NCBI RefSeq assembly: GCF_013283195.1 | Contig: NZ_JABEKT010000002.1 | Coordinates: forward strand, 558,001-622,000 | Direction of reading: 5' to 3' | Origin: Ensifer adhaerens | Lineage (GTDB): Bacteria; Pseudomonadota; Alphaproteobacteria; Rhizobiales; Rhizobiaceae | Length of the DNA stretch: 64,000 nucleotides | Shown here: in pieces, positions 44,792 to 52,795 of the stretch | Layout: every line of letters starts with the position of its first letter | Position numbering within the stretch: position 1 is the stretch's first letter | Translations under genes and position numbers: made by a program | The notes under the pieces: model-generated | Database searches by the model: none | Seen by the model: the letters and a program-made list of their open reading frames with translations, nothing else | What the model was told of the DNA's origin: nothing

Positions 44792-45871
44792 ATGACAAAA
44801 GCAAGCCGCGTCGTCCGGGCGACCAAGGCCAAACTCCTGGGCTCCACGCGGGCCGCCGCATTCTCGCTGTCCGCCTTGTTCGCCATGGCCGGCCTTGGCC
44901 AGGCGGCCGAACTCAACATCTACAACTGGGGCGAATACATCAATCCAGCCGTCCTGAAGAAGTTCGAGGAAGAGACGCAGATCAAGGTCAACCTTTCTAC
45001 CTATTCCTCCAACGAGGAGATGCTGGCGAAGATCCAGGGTGGCGCCACCGGCTACGACGTCGTCTTTCCGTCGGTCCACATGCAGGACATCATGTCCAAG
45101 CTCGACCTCCTCGAGAAGACCGATATCAATGCCTTTGAAGGCTTCAAGAACATCGACCCGGCATTCCTGAGGGCAAAGAGCGACCCGAAGGGCGAGTATT
45201 GCTTGCCCTATGCCTTCGGAACCGTCGGCATCGTCTACAATCGCAAGGTGCTCGGCAAGGACGTCGTCGGCTGGAAGGACCTGATCGCGACCGTCAAGGA
45301 AAAGGGGCTGAAGTTCACCCTGCTCGACGACATGCGCGAAGTGCTGGCCGTCGGGCTGATCCTCAACGGCCACAAGGTCAACTCGACCGACCCGGCCGAG
45401 CTGCAGCAGGCGGCCGATACGATCATCGCGATGAAGCCTGACGTCGCTGCATTCACCTACGATACGCGGCCGATGGTGCAGTCTGGCGACGTGGCCGCCG
45501 GCCATTTCTTCGTCGGCGCGATGGTCGATGTCTTCGCCAACCAGAAGGACCTCGGCTACGTGATCCCGGAGGAAGGCGCGACCATGTATCAGGAGGATAT
45601 GTGCGTGTTGAAGACGGCGCCGAACAAGGACAACGCCATGAAGTTCATGGAGTTCTACACCCGTCCTGAAGTCGCTGCCCTCAACGTTTCCCAGCAGACC
45701 AACGGCACCGCCAACGTGCCGGCGCGACAATTGACCCCCGACCAGATCAAGAATAGCAAGGAGATCAATCCGACGCCCGAAACGATGCAACGGCTCCAGA
45801 TCTTCGAGGACCTGGGCTCCGGCGTGCGCCAGCTCGATCGCGTCTGGACCAAGGTGAAGACGGCGCAGTAA
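44792..45871 (+). CDS. Spermidine/putrescine-type ABC transporter substrate-binding protein (PotD/PotF-like)
   Basis: A 359-residue periplasmic protein. A signal peptide of about 40 residues (AAFSLSALFAMAGLGQAA) precedes ELNIYNWGEYINPAVLKKFEEETQIKVNLSTYSSNEEMLAKIQGGATGYDVVFPS, the PotD/PotF start, with the YNWGEY block. GTVGIVYNRKVLG and DMREVLAVGLILNG follow. GAGGA lies 8 bases before the ATG. It diverges from the permease/ATPase operon that reads left and is followed by an RpiR gene. Polyamines are the family substrate, but the linked peptidase suggests an amide or beta-peptide instead; not decided from sequence. Confidence 0.93.
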   Translation: MTKASRVVRATKAKLLGSTRAAAFSLSALFAMAGLGQAAELNIYNWGEYINPAVLKKFEEETQIKVNLSTYSSNEEMLAKIQGGATGYDVVFPSVHMQDIMSKLDLLEKTDINAFEGFKNIDPAFLRAKSDPKGEYCLPYAFGTVGIVYNRKVLGKDVVGWKDLIATVKEKGLKFTLLDDMREVLAVGLILNGHKVNSTDPAELQQAADTIIAMKPDVAAFTYDTRPMVQSGDVAAGHFFVGAMVDVFANQKDLGYVIPEEGATMYQEDMCVLKTAPNKDNAMKFMEFYTRPEVAALNVSQQTNGTANVPARQLTPDQIKNSKEINPTPETMQRLQIFEDLGSGVRQLDRVWTKVKTAQ

Positions 45872-45872
45872 C

Positions 45873-45896
45873 GGCGGAAAGATCGGCAATTCCGCC
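45873..45896 (+). promoter_or_regulatory. Stem-loop between binding-protein and rpiR genes
   Basis: GGCGGAA at 45873-45879 pairs with TTCCGCC at 45890-45896 around a 10-base loop, without a T-run. It may stabilise the upstream mRNA rather than terminate. Confidence 0.45.
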
Positions 45897-45972
45897 CGCG
45901 TACAGCGTATTTTGCGTCGGATATCGGGCGCGCGGCACTGCAAGCGGGCGGAAATACCTCCGGGGAGGGGAT

Positions 45973-46827
45973 GTGGCACAACGAATCCTGAAGCTCGTGC
46001 AGAGCGAGGAACTCAGGCGGTCGAAATCCGACAGGCTGATTGCCCACTACATCGAGCGCAATCTGGCGGAGATCCCGTTCGAAACGGCAAAATCGATCGC
46101 AAGCCGTCTCGAGCTCTCGCCGATGACTGTCGGGCGCTACCTCCGGCGCATGGGTTTCGATGGCCTCGATCAGCTGAAGCACGAGCTGCGGCGCGGCAGC
46201 TCCAACCCGGCCTGGCAGGTGAAGGGGCCGGTCGATCGACTGCGCGAAGACATTCGCGAGGGCAAGCTGCTCGCCGGCCTTATCCAGGAACAGATCAACA
46301 ATCTCGGTCTGGTCTACGAACTGACCACCTCGCCGGAATGGCAGCAGGCGATCGAGGCGCTGATCAGCGCCAGCGAGGTTTATGTCGCAGCCTATCAGAA
46401 CGTGCGCGGCATCGCCCAGTATTTCGCAAGCCAGCTCTCCTATACCCGCTCGCGGGTGCAGTTCGTCGATGGCCTGAACGGCACCTATTCGGAACTGCTG
46501 GATGGTTCGGTCGAGGGGCGCGTGCTTTTCCTGCACGATGTCAGGCGCTTTGCTGCCAAGGCTAAGCCGCTTGCGATGGAAGCGCGCCGCGCCGGCGTCA
46601 AGGTTATCCTCTACACCGACGAATATTGCCCCTGGGCAGCGGAAGTGTCGGATATCTGCCTGGTTGTCCCGGGTTCGCACGGCCCCCTATGGGACGGCGC
46701 GGCGACGACCATCGCCGTCATGGACCTGATGCTCAGCAACATTATCGTCGTTCTCGGCGACGAGGTCAGCGAGCGCGTCGGCATGTTGACGCGGCTTCAG
46801 GACGTGTTCGGCGACTTCGAGGCTTGA
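45973..46827 (+). CDS. RpiR family transcriptional regulator (HTH + SIS domain)
   Basis: A 284-residue regulator. An HTH_6-type N domain (KSDRLIAHYIERNLAEIPFETAKSIASRLELSPMTVGRYLRRMGFDGLDQLKHELRR) is followed by a SIS domain (EVYVAAYQNVRGIAQYFASQLSYTRSRVQFVDG and AGVKVILYTDEYCPWAAEVSDICLVVPG), which usually binds phosphosugars. The start is GTG 45973 after GGGGAGGGG. It follows the substrate-binding gene and is the probable regulator of the whole polyamine-type import cluster. SIS-domain ligand unknown. Confidence 0.9.
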   Translation: MAQRILKLVQSEELRRSKSDRLIAHYIERNLAEIPFETAKSIASRLELSPMTVGRYLRRMGFDGLDQLKHELRRGSSNPAWQVKGPVDRLREDIREGKLLAGLIQEQINNLGLVYELTTSPEWQQAIEALISASEVYVAAYQNVRGIAQYFASQLSYTRSRVQFVDGLNGTYSELLDGSVEGRVLFLHDVRRFAAKAKPLAMEARRAGVKVILYTDEYCPWAAEVSDICLVVPGSHGPLWDGAATTIAVMDLMLSNIIVVLGDEVSERVGMLTRLQDVFGDFEA

Positions 46828-47281
46828 GCAGCGCCAAGGGCGCTCCACTTGCGCTGCCTTCGTTCGTCGTCGCGGGAGGCCTGCTGCCTCCTTTCCAAAA
46901 TGCTTTCCCATGGGCCGCGATTGAACATCGTGGTGGCCAATGGATGCCCTGCTGACCAGGCCGATGTTTCGGTGCCAACCGCCGTTGCAGCCGCCCGCGC
47001 CTTCGACCGCCGTCCCGCTGATCGGCGGCGCGGCGTCCGATCCTTTGCGGGTCTTTGCAAAGATTTTTGTCGGCACCATTCTGCACTGTCGCAAGCGCCA
47101 GTTTTCTACCGACTTTGGCGCTAATTTCGTCCGATAGCTGCAGAAAACCCCAGAAATTGGACTGACTTTCGAGCATTGGACCAAGCCTTGCAGGGTCTTG
47201 CAAGGATTCTTGCGGGCGTAGCCTTGACTGCAAGATCGTTTGCTTGAACGATGGGTCACGCAAAGAAACTTGTAGAGCGCC
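46828..47281. other. Regulatory gap with two similar repeat blocks upstream of the second rpiR
   Basis: 454 bases between the two RpiR-type genes, with no gene I can support. It contains the pair of similar blocks annotated at 47042-47216 and is the likely promoter and operator region of the sugar-phosphate-type operon that follows. A minus-strand frame spans it but overlaps both flanking genes and lacks family features. Confidence 0.6.
47042..47216. repeat. Two imperfect copies of a CCTT(T)GC-GGGTCTT(T)GCAA(A/G)GATT block
   Basis: Copy A at 47042-47073 and copy B at 47186-47216 align over about 31 bases with a few indels. Each centres on a TTGCAA palindrome: CTTTGCAAAG at 47053-47062 and CTTGCAAG at 47197-47204. 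The core GGGTCTT-GCAA-GATT is at 47049-47065 and 47193-47208. They fit paired operator sites for a dimeric regulator. Confidence 0.6.
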
Positions 47282-48118
47282 ATGACACTCATCGATCGCA
47301 TAAAGGCACAATCGAAAAGGCTGACCGAGGCGGATCAGAAGCTGATCTCGACGATGCTTGAGAACCGGGCGGAGGCTGCCTTTTTGTCCGGGCCGCAGCT
47401 GTCGCAGCGCGCCAGCGTTCATGAGGCAACGGTGACCCGCCTGGCGCAGAAGCTCGGATACCGCGGCTTTCCCGACCTGCGGGCGCAACTGCAGCGTGAG
47501 GTGCTTGACGATCAGGATGCCGCGACCCGCATGCGCCGCTCGGTCGCCAAGGTCGAGCACGGCGACTACCTGACCGATCTGATCGCGGCCGAGATTTCGG
47601 CCCTGGAGACACTGGCGCGTTCGGTGCCGCAAGGTGACGTGGACCTGGCCGCCGACATGATCTTCGAGGGGCGCCGGGTGTTCGTGTTCGGTCAGGGGCA
47701 CGCGCAGTCGGTCGCCGGCTTCCTGCAGCGCCGGCTCGACCGCTTCGGCATGACGACGATCGCGCTGACCGGCCGTGGTCGCGATATCGCCGAGCGCATG
47801 GTCAGCATGGACAAGAACGACATCGTCGTCGCACTCGCCTTTCGCAAGCAGCCGCAAAGCTATGCGCCGCTGGTGCAGCATGCCCGGCGCGTCGGCGCGC
47901 GGACGATTTTGATTTCGGACCTTGCCGGCCCGCTGATGGAGCCGGTTGCGGACCTGATGCTCGCAGCACCCCGCGGGCGTTCGGGAAGCGAGTTTCAGAC
48001 ACCGACCATTCCGTTTGCCATCGTCAACGGCATCGTCCTGACGATTGCCGGCAGGCATGAGCGCGAGGTGATCGGCAGGCTGGAGAAACTGTCGGAGCTG
48101 TTCAACGACTTCGATTGA
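47282..48118 (+). CDS. RpiR family transcriptional regulator of the phosphate-linked importer
   Basis: A 278-residue HTH-SIS regulator: LTEADQKLISTMLENRAEAAFLSGPQLSQRASVHEATVTRLAQKLGYRGFPDLRAQLQ, then a SIS domain with VFVFGQGHAQSVAGFLQRRLDRFGMTTIALTGRGRD and MVSMDKNDIVVALAFRKQPQSYAPLVQHARRVGARTILISD. It begins the operon of importer, phosphatase and Na/Pi-type transporter, 24 bases before the binding-protein gene, and is probably its regulator. SIS domains in this family sense phosphorylated sugars, consistent with a phosphate ester as the imported compound. The ATG sits after a weak leader. Confidence 0.9.
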   Translation: MTLIDRIKAQSKRLTEADQKLISTMLENRAEAAFLSGPQLSQRASVHEATVTRLAQKLGYRGFPDLRAQLQREVLDDQDAATRMRRSVAKVEHGDYLTDLIAAEISALETLARSVPQGDVDLAADMIFEGRRVFVFGQGHAQSVAGFLQRRLDRFGMTTIALTGRGRDIAERMVSMDKNDIVVALAFRKQPQSYAPLVQHARRVGARTILISDLAGPLMEPVADLMLAAPRGRSGSEFQTPTIPFAIVNGIVLTIAGRHEREVIGRLEKLSELFNDFD

Positions 48119-48142
48119 CTGGGGAAAATGGAGGAGGAAACC

Positions 48143-49264
48143 ATGTTGAAGCGACTGATGAAGTCCGCACTTGCGGCCTGCGTCGTGCTGCCGACGGCAG
48201 TTATGGCGGCAGATCTGGATGGCATGACACCCGAGCAGCTGCTGCCGCTCGCACAGAAGGAGGGCAGCGTCACCGTCTTCTCATTATCGAGCCGCATCGC
48301 CAAGATCGAGAAAGCCTTCGAGGAAACCTATCCGGGCATCGATCTGATCGGTCTCGACATGAGTTCGACGAAGCAGATCGCGCGCCTGGAAGCCGAACAG
48401 CAGGCCGGCGTGCATGCCGTCGACGTGCTCTACATCGCCGACACGCCGGTGGTCTTCAGCAAGCTTCTCGAAGCCAAGCGCATCGTCAACTACGTGCCGC
48501 CGCGCGTGGCAGGTCAGATCGACGATCGATACAAAGGTCCGCTGCTCACCCAGCGCTTGTCGACCAAGGTGCTGATGTACAACGAGAAGGCTTTTCCCGG
48601 CGGCTCACCGGTCACCAATCTGTGGCAGCTGACCCAGCCGGAGTGGCAGGGCAAGGTGCTGATGGTCGATCCGAGCCAGCGTGGCGAACTGCTCGACCTC
48701 CTGACCGAGATCGCGCTCCATCCGGATGAGATGGCCGCGGCCTACAAGGCGCAGTTCGGCAAGGATATTGCCGTGGACGCCGATCTTCAGGGCGCCGGCG
48801 AGCAGTTCATCAAGGATCTCTTTGCCAACGACCTGATCCTCGTCCCCAACAGCGACGTGCTCAACAAGTCGGTCGGCGACGCAACGGCCAAGAACCCGCC
48901 CGTCGGCTTTGGCACCTATTCGGACCGCCGCGACAACGAGAAGGAAGGATGGGCGCTGCAGGTCGCCAACAATGTCGAGCCGGCCAACGGCATTCTGTTT
49001 CCCGCGATTTTGACGATTGCCGACAAGGCACCGCATCCGGCCGCCGCGCGGCTGCTGATCGACTTTATGTTCGGCGACGACACGCCCACGGGAGGTGCCG
49101 GCTTTGAACCCTTCAACGTTCCCGGCGATTATGCCACGCGCACGACCATCGCCCACCATCCGGACTCCGTCAAACTCGGGGAGCTGAAGGCCTGGACTAT
49201 CGACCCGGCCAAGACCGCCGCCGCCCGCGGACGCGTCTCCGATCTCATCATCACGCTTCAATAA
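48143..49264 (+). CDS. ABC transporter substrate-binding protein (FbpA/AfuA-type fold)
   Basis: A 373-residue periplasmic protein. The signal peptide is MLKRLMKSALAACVVLPTAVMA-A. The core has LPLAQKEGSVTVFSLSSRIAKIEKAFEETYPGIDLIGLDMSSTKQI and LSTKVLMYNEKAFPG, GDATAKNPPVGFGTYSD, typical of the Fe3+/AfuA class. The consecutive Tyr pair that holds ferric iron in true FbpA proteins is absent: no Tyr-Tyr occurs in the protein. This fits the AfuA branch, in which members bind hexose phosphates, better than an iron carrier. ATG 48143 has GGAGG upstream. The following permease gene is separated by a strong stem-loop. Confidence 0.88.
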   Translation: MLKRLMKSALAACVVLPTAVMAADLDGMTPEQLLPLAQKEGSVTVFSLSSRIAKIEKAFEETYPGIDLIGLDMSSTKQIARLEAEQQAGVHAVDVLYIADTPVVFSKLLEAKRIVNYVPPRVAGQIDDRYKGPLLTQRLSTKVLMYNEKAFPGGSPVTNLWQLTQPEWQGKVLMVDPSQRGELLDLLTEIALHPDEMAAAYKAQFGKDIAVDADLQGAGEQFIKDLFANDLILVPNSDVLNKSVGDATAKNPPVGFGTYSDRRDNEKEGWALQVANNVEPANGILFPAILTIADKAPHPAAARLLIDFMFGDDTPTGGAGFEPFNVPGDYATRTTIAHHPDSVKLGELKAWTIDPAKTAAARGRVSDLIITLQ

Positions 49265-49270
49265 CAGGCT

Positions 49271-49304
49271 GTTTGCCGGCGCAACTGAGCTTGCGCCGGC
49301 AAAC
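49271..49304 (+). promoter_or_regulatory. 14-bp perfect stem-loop between binding-protein and permease genes
   Basis: GTTTGCCGGCGCAA (49271-49284) pairs perfectly with TTGCGCCGGCAAAC (49291-49304) around a 6-base loop. It lies in the 54-base gap, has no T-run, and probably stabilises the binding-protein mRNA or attenuates the rest of the operon. Confidence 0.75.
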
Positions 49305-49318
49305 GCCGAGGTTCGCAA

Positions 49319-51067
49319 ATGACATTCATATCGACCTTCGCGCCATCGGGCGGTCGCCGGCTGCTCCGATCAGGCTTCGTCATGCCGGCAATCCTCGTTG
49401 CCATCGTCGCCATCCTGGTGGTGGCGCCGCTTGCGCGCATCCTTCTGTCGACGCTCACCCCTGAAGGCATCGCGGCCTGGCAGGCGGTGCTTGTCAGCCC
49501 GCTGTCCTTCAATCTTTGGTGGCGACCGCTGTTCAACACAATGGTTCTCGGCTTCGGGGTCGCCAGCGGCTGCCTCATCCTCGGCGGATTTCTGGCATGG
49601 CTCGTAGTTCTGACCGACGTGCCCGGACGTCGCCTGCTCGGACTTATGGGGACCTTGCCCTATATGATTCCGAGCTTCGCTGCGGCGCTCGCCTGGGGAA
49701 CGCTGTTTCGAAATTCCCGCCTCGGCGGTTCCGCTGGCTTCTTCGAGACCAATGGCCTTGCCATTCCCGACTGGCTCGCCTGGGGGCTGGTGCCGACCGC
49801 GATCGTACTGATCGCCCACTACTACTCGCTCGCCTATACGATTATCGCCGCAGCCCTGAGTTCGGTCGGCGCGGATCTGGTTGAGGCGGGGCAGATGGCC
49901 GGTGCCAAACGGCCGCGCATCTTCTTCGGCATCATCCTGCCCGTGGTCACGCCGGCCCTGATCGCCGCCGCTTCTCTTACCTTTGCCGGCGCCGTCGCCA
50001 ACTTCGCAGCGCCCGCACTTCTTGGCCTGCCGGTGCGCATGCAGACGCTTTCCACCCGCCTCTTCGGCATGATCGAAACCGGTCAAAACGAGCGCGGCTT
50101 CGTGCTCGCTCTGCTTCTGATCGCCGTGTCGGCGCTGTTTCTCTGGATGTCGGACCGCATCGTCTCTGGCCGCAAGGCCTTCGTCACGGTCACCGGCAAG
50201 GGCGGTCGCACGAAACGATTTCCCCTTGGTGCCTGGCGCTGGCCGCTCTTTGCGGTTGCCGTAACCATCGGTCTTCTGACCACCGTGGTACCGGTTCTGG
50301 TGCTCGCCGCCTCAAGCCTTGCACCGCAAAGCGGCGCGCTGTTTTCGAACTGGACGCTGCATTTCTGGATTGGCGAAGGCGGCGGCGAAATTGCACAAGG
50401 GCAGGCGGGTATCTTCCGCAACCCGGTGCTGATCGACGCCCTCTGGAACACGATCCGCCTCGGCCTTGTCGTCGCGCTGACAACGATGCTGCTGGGCCTC
50501 GCGCTCGCCTACACCATCGTCCAGCGCCGTGGCAGCCTGCTGGCCACGATCCTTTCCCAGCTTGCCTTCGTCCCGCTTCTGGTGCCGAGCATCGCCTTTG
50601 CCGCCGCCTATATTGCCCTCTTTGGTGCACCGATCGGCCCGCTGCCTTCGCTTTACGGCACCTTCGCTCTGCTGGTGATTGCGGCATCTGCGCATAATCT
50701 CCCCTTCGCGGTGCAGTCCGGCCGATCGGTTCTCGGCCAGATCTCCGCCGACATTGAGGAAAGCGCGCGGCTGACCGGAGCGGGCCTGCTTCGCCGGTTG
50801 TTCGCGATCATCTTCCCGCTGGCAATCCGCGGCCTGTTTGCCGGAGCGATCCTCGTTTTCGTCAAGATGGTGCGTGATCTCTCGCTGGTCGTGCTCCTGT
50901 TCACCGCGACGTCGCCCGTGCTCAGCATGGTCGCCTATCGTTATGCCGCCGAGGGCTTCATGCAGTTCGCCAATGCCATCACCCTCGTCATCCTTATCGT
51001 CTGCCTTGCGGCCTCGTTTCTGGCCCATGGCCTCCAGAACCGCGTCCAGAAATGGAAACAACCATGA
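49319..51067 (+). CDS. ABC transporter permease, fused two-domain (FbpB/AfuB-type)
   Basis: A 582-residue permease carrying two six-helix halves: LLRSGFVMPAILVAIVAILVVAPLARILLSTLT, loop ADLVEAGQMAGAKRPRIFFGIILPVVTPAL in the first half, and QISADIEESARLTGAGLLRRLFAIIFPLAIRGLFAGAI in the second. Both loops are the ABC permease EAA element, so this single protein replaces two subunits, as in FbpB. Its stop overlaps the ATPase start (ATGA). Part of the six-gene operon. Confidence 0.93.
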   Translation: MTFISTFAPSGGRRLLRSGFVMPAILVAIVAILVVAPLARILLSTLTPEGIAAWQAVLVSPLSFNLWWRPLFNTMVLGFGVASGCLILGGFLAWLVVLTDVPGRRLLGLMGTLPYMIPSFAAALAWGTLFRNSRLGGSAGFFETNGLAIPDWLAWGLVPTAIVLIAHYYSLAYTIIAAALSSVGADLVEAGQMAGAKRPRIFFGIILPVVTPALIAAASLTFAGAVANFAAPALLGLPVRMQTLSTRLFGMIETGQNERGFVLALLLIAVSALFLWMSDRIVSGRKAFVTVTGKGGRTKRFPLGAWRWPLFAVAVTIGLLTTVVPVLVLAASSLAPQSGALFSNWTLHFWIGEGGGEIAQGQAGIFRNPVLIDALWNTIRLGLVVALTTMLLGLALAYTIVQRRGSLLATILSQLAFVPLLVPSIAFAAAYIALFGAPIGPLPSLYGTFALLVIAASAHNLPFAVQSGRSVLGQISADIEESARLTGAGLLRRLFAIIFPLAIRGLFAGAILVFVKMVRDLSLVVLLFTATSPVLSMVAYRYAAEGFMQFANAITLVILIVCLAASFLAHGLQNRVQKWKQP

Positions 51068-52164
51068 ACGCACTTGCAACCGGCGCCGCGGACGCCATCG
51101 AGATCCGCAACCTCGTCAAGCGATTTGGCGCCTTCACCGCGGTCAAGGATGTCAACATATCGGTACCAGCCGGCTCGTTCCTGGTCCTCGTCGGCCCCTC
51201 CGGCTGCGGCAAGTCGACATTGCTGCGCATGCTGGCGGGACTGGAAGGTCCGAGTGAAGGCGAGATCGCCTTTGTCGGCCAGACCGTGTCGAGTGGTGCG
51301 GGCGGCGTGATTGCCGATGCGGGCCGACGCAACGCCGGCCTCGTCTTCCAGAGCTACGCTTTGTGGCCGCACATGACGGTCGCCGGCAATATCGCATGGC
51401 CTTTGAAGGTTGCTCGGTGGCCGCGCGAAAAGCGCGATCGTCGGGTCAAGGAAGTCCTTGCTTTGCTCGGCATCGGCGCCCTTGCCGAGCGTTATCCCGC
51501 GGAAATCTCCGGCGGCCAGCAGCAGCGCGTGGCGATCGCCCGCACCATCGCGCCGGAGCCGAGCATTCTGCTGTTTGACGAACCCCTGTCGAACCTTGAT
51601 GCCAAGCTGCGTATCGAGATGCGCAGCGAATTGATGCGGATCCACAGGGCAACCGGTGCTACCTCTGTCTATGTCACGCATGATCAGGTAGAGGCCATGA
51701 CCATGGCGACGCATGTCGCCGTGCTCAACAATGGCCGCGTCGAGCAGTTCGGCAAGCCGATCGAACTGCTGCGCAATCCGGCCACGACCTTCGTCGCCAC
51801 CTTTCTCGGCACGCCGCCGGCCAATCTTTTGCCGGCACGCCGGGTCGCGGACATGTTCGTCTTCAACGATACACCGCTGACCTCGGGTTCCATCGCGCCC
51901 GGTCACGACGCGGTACAGCTCCTCTATCGCGCCGAAGACGTGTCTGTTGGCGCGGTGGCGGACAAGCCTTCGGTCACCGCGCGTTTCGCGGAGGCCGCGC
52001 CGATTGCCGGACGCACGATGGTCACGGCTATGCTCGGCGAACTCAGGATCACCGGCATGGCGGAAGGTTATTTCAGCGCCATGCCTGGCGACCCCGTCAC
52101 ACTGTCATTCATACGGACCCCTGACGCAGTCTTTGCCGTCAGCGGAGAAAGGATAACTCAATGA
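51064..52164 (+). CDS. ABC transporter ATP-binding protein (FbpC/AfuC-type)
   Basis: A 366-residue ATPase: Walker A GPSGCGKST (about 44-52), Q-loop QSYALWPHMTVAGN, signature ISGGQQQRVAIARTIA, Walker B ILLFDEPLSNLD, H-loop VTHDQVEAM, and a C-terminal TOBE-like domain (FVATFLGTPPANLLPA, VQLLYRAEDVSVG). ATG 51064 overlaps the permease stop by four bases and the following phosphatase start overlaps its own end. An in-frame ATG 12 bases earlier is less likely. Confidence 0.95.
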   Translation: MNALATGAADAIEIRNLVKRFGAFTAVKDVNISVPAGSFLVLVGPSGCGKSTLLRMLAGLEGPSEGEIAFVGQTVSSGAGGVIADAGRRNAGLVFQSYALWPHMTVAGNIAWPLKVARWPREKRDRRVKEVLALLGIGALAERYPAEISGGQQQRVAIARTIAPEPSILLFDEPLSNLDAKLRIEMRSELMRIHRATGATSVYVTHDQVEAMTMATHVAVLNNGRVEQFGKPIELLRNPATTFVATFLGTPPANLLPARRVADMFVFNDTPLTSGSIAPGHDAVQLLYRAEDVSVGAVADKPSVTARFAEAAPIAGRTMVTAMLGELRITGMAEGYFSAMPGDPVTLSFIRTPDAVFAVSGERITQ

Positions 52165-52766
52165 GGCTGATCCTCATGCGCCATGGCGAAACCGAGTGGA
52201 ACGCCGAACAACGACTACAGGGCCAGGACAACTCGCTTCTGTCCGAGCGCGGCATGGCCCAGGTCCGGCGGTTCCGTCCCTATGCCAAGGCGCTAAAGCC
52301 TGCGCGCATCATCGCCTCCGATCTCGGCCGGACTCGGCAGACCGTTGCGCTTATCGGGCATCCAGATGCACCGTCCGACGAGCGCTTTCGCGAGCTCGAC
52401 ATGGGAGAATGGACGGGGCGGCGCAAGCCGGAGCTGATCGCCGAGCGCCCGGAGGATTACACCGCCTGGCGCGCCGGGACATTCACGCCCGCCAATGCCG
52501 AAACCTGGATCGCCTTTCGCAAACGCGTCGCCGACGGGGTTCGCGACTGGATGTCGCGAACGGACGGCGACCTGCTCGTGGTGGCGCATGGCGGCGTCAT
52601 CCGCGCGGCCTGCCACGAATTTCTGGACCTGCCGCCCTCGCGCGTCGTTCCCGTCACGCCGGGAACGGCAACCATCCTGAACTTCCCCGTGGCGGACCGG
52701 TCTGCAGCGCAGCTCGAAGGCTACAACATTGGATCTGTCGCTCCCGACATATCTGTCGCCGATTGA
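52161..52766 (+). CDS. Histidine phosphatase family protein (phosphoglycerate-mutase-like fold)
   Basis: A 201-residue protein with RHG catalytic motif LILMRHGETEWN (residues 4-15), then LQGQDNSLLSERGMAQVRRF, IIASDLGRTRQTV, FRELDMGEWTGRR and VVAHGGVIRAACHEFL with the second His. All catalytic residues are present, so it is an active phosphatase, not a mutase in all likelihood. It has no signal peptide and would act in the cytoplasm. Its ATG overlaps the ATPase stop, so it is translated with the importer, and it may release phosphate from the imported compound. Substrate is inferred only from context. Confidence 0.93.
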   Translation: MRLILMRHGETEWNAEQRLQGQDNSLLSERGMAQVRRFRPYAKALKPARIIASDLGRTRQTVALIGHPDAPSDERFRELDMGEWTGRRKPELIAERPEDYTAWRAGTFTPANAETWIAFRKRVADGVRDWMSRTDGDLLVVAHGGVIRAACHEFLDLPPSRVVPVTPGTATILNFPVADRSAAQLEGYNIGSVAPDISVAD

Positions 52767-52795
52767 TCGCCTGAAGCGCAAGGGCCTCGCAAAAC

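Noticed and set aside
46687..47301. Minus-strand frame of 204 codons across the gap between rpiR genes
   Set aside because: Overlaps both flanking genes, no ribosome site or recognised domain; the repeats there look regulatory. A decayed mobile element was considered but no transposase motif is present.
48143..52164. Ferric-iron ABC importer reading of the FbpABC-like genes
   Set aside because: The binding protein has no Tyr-Tyr iron site, and the phosphatase and Na/Pi-type partners point away from iron.
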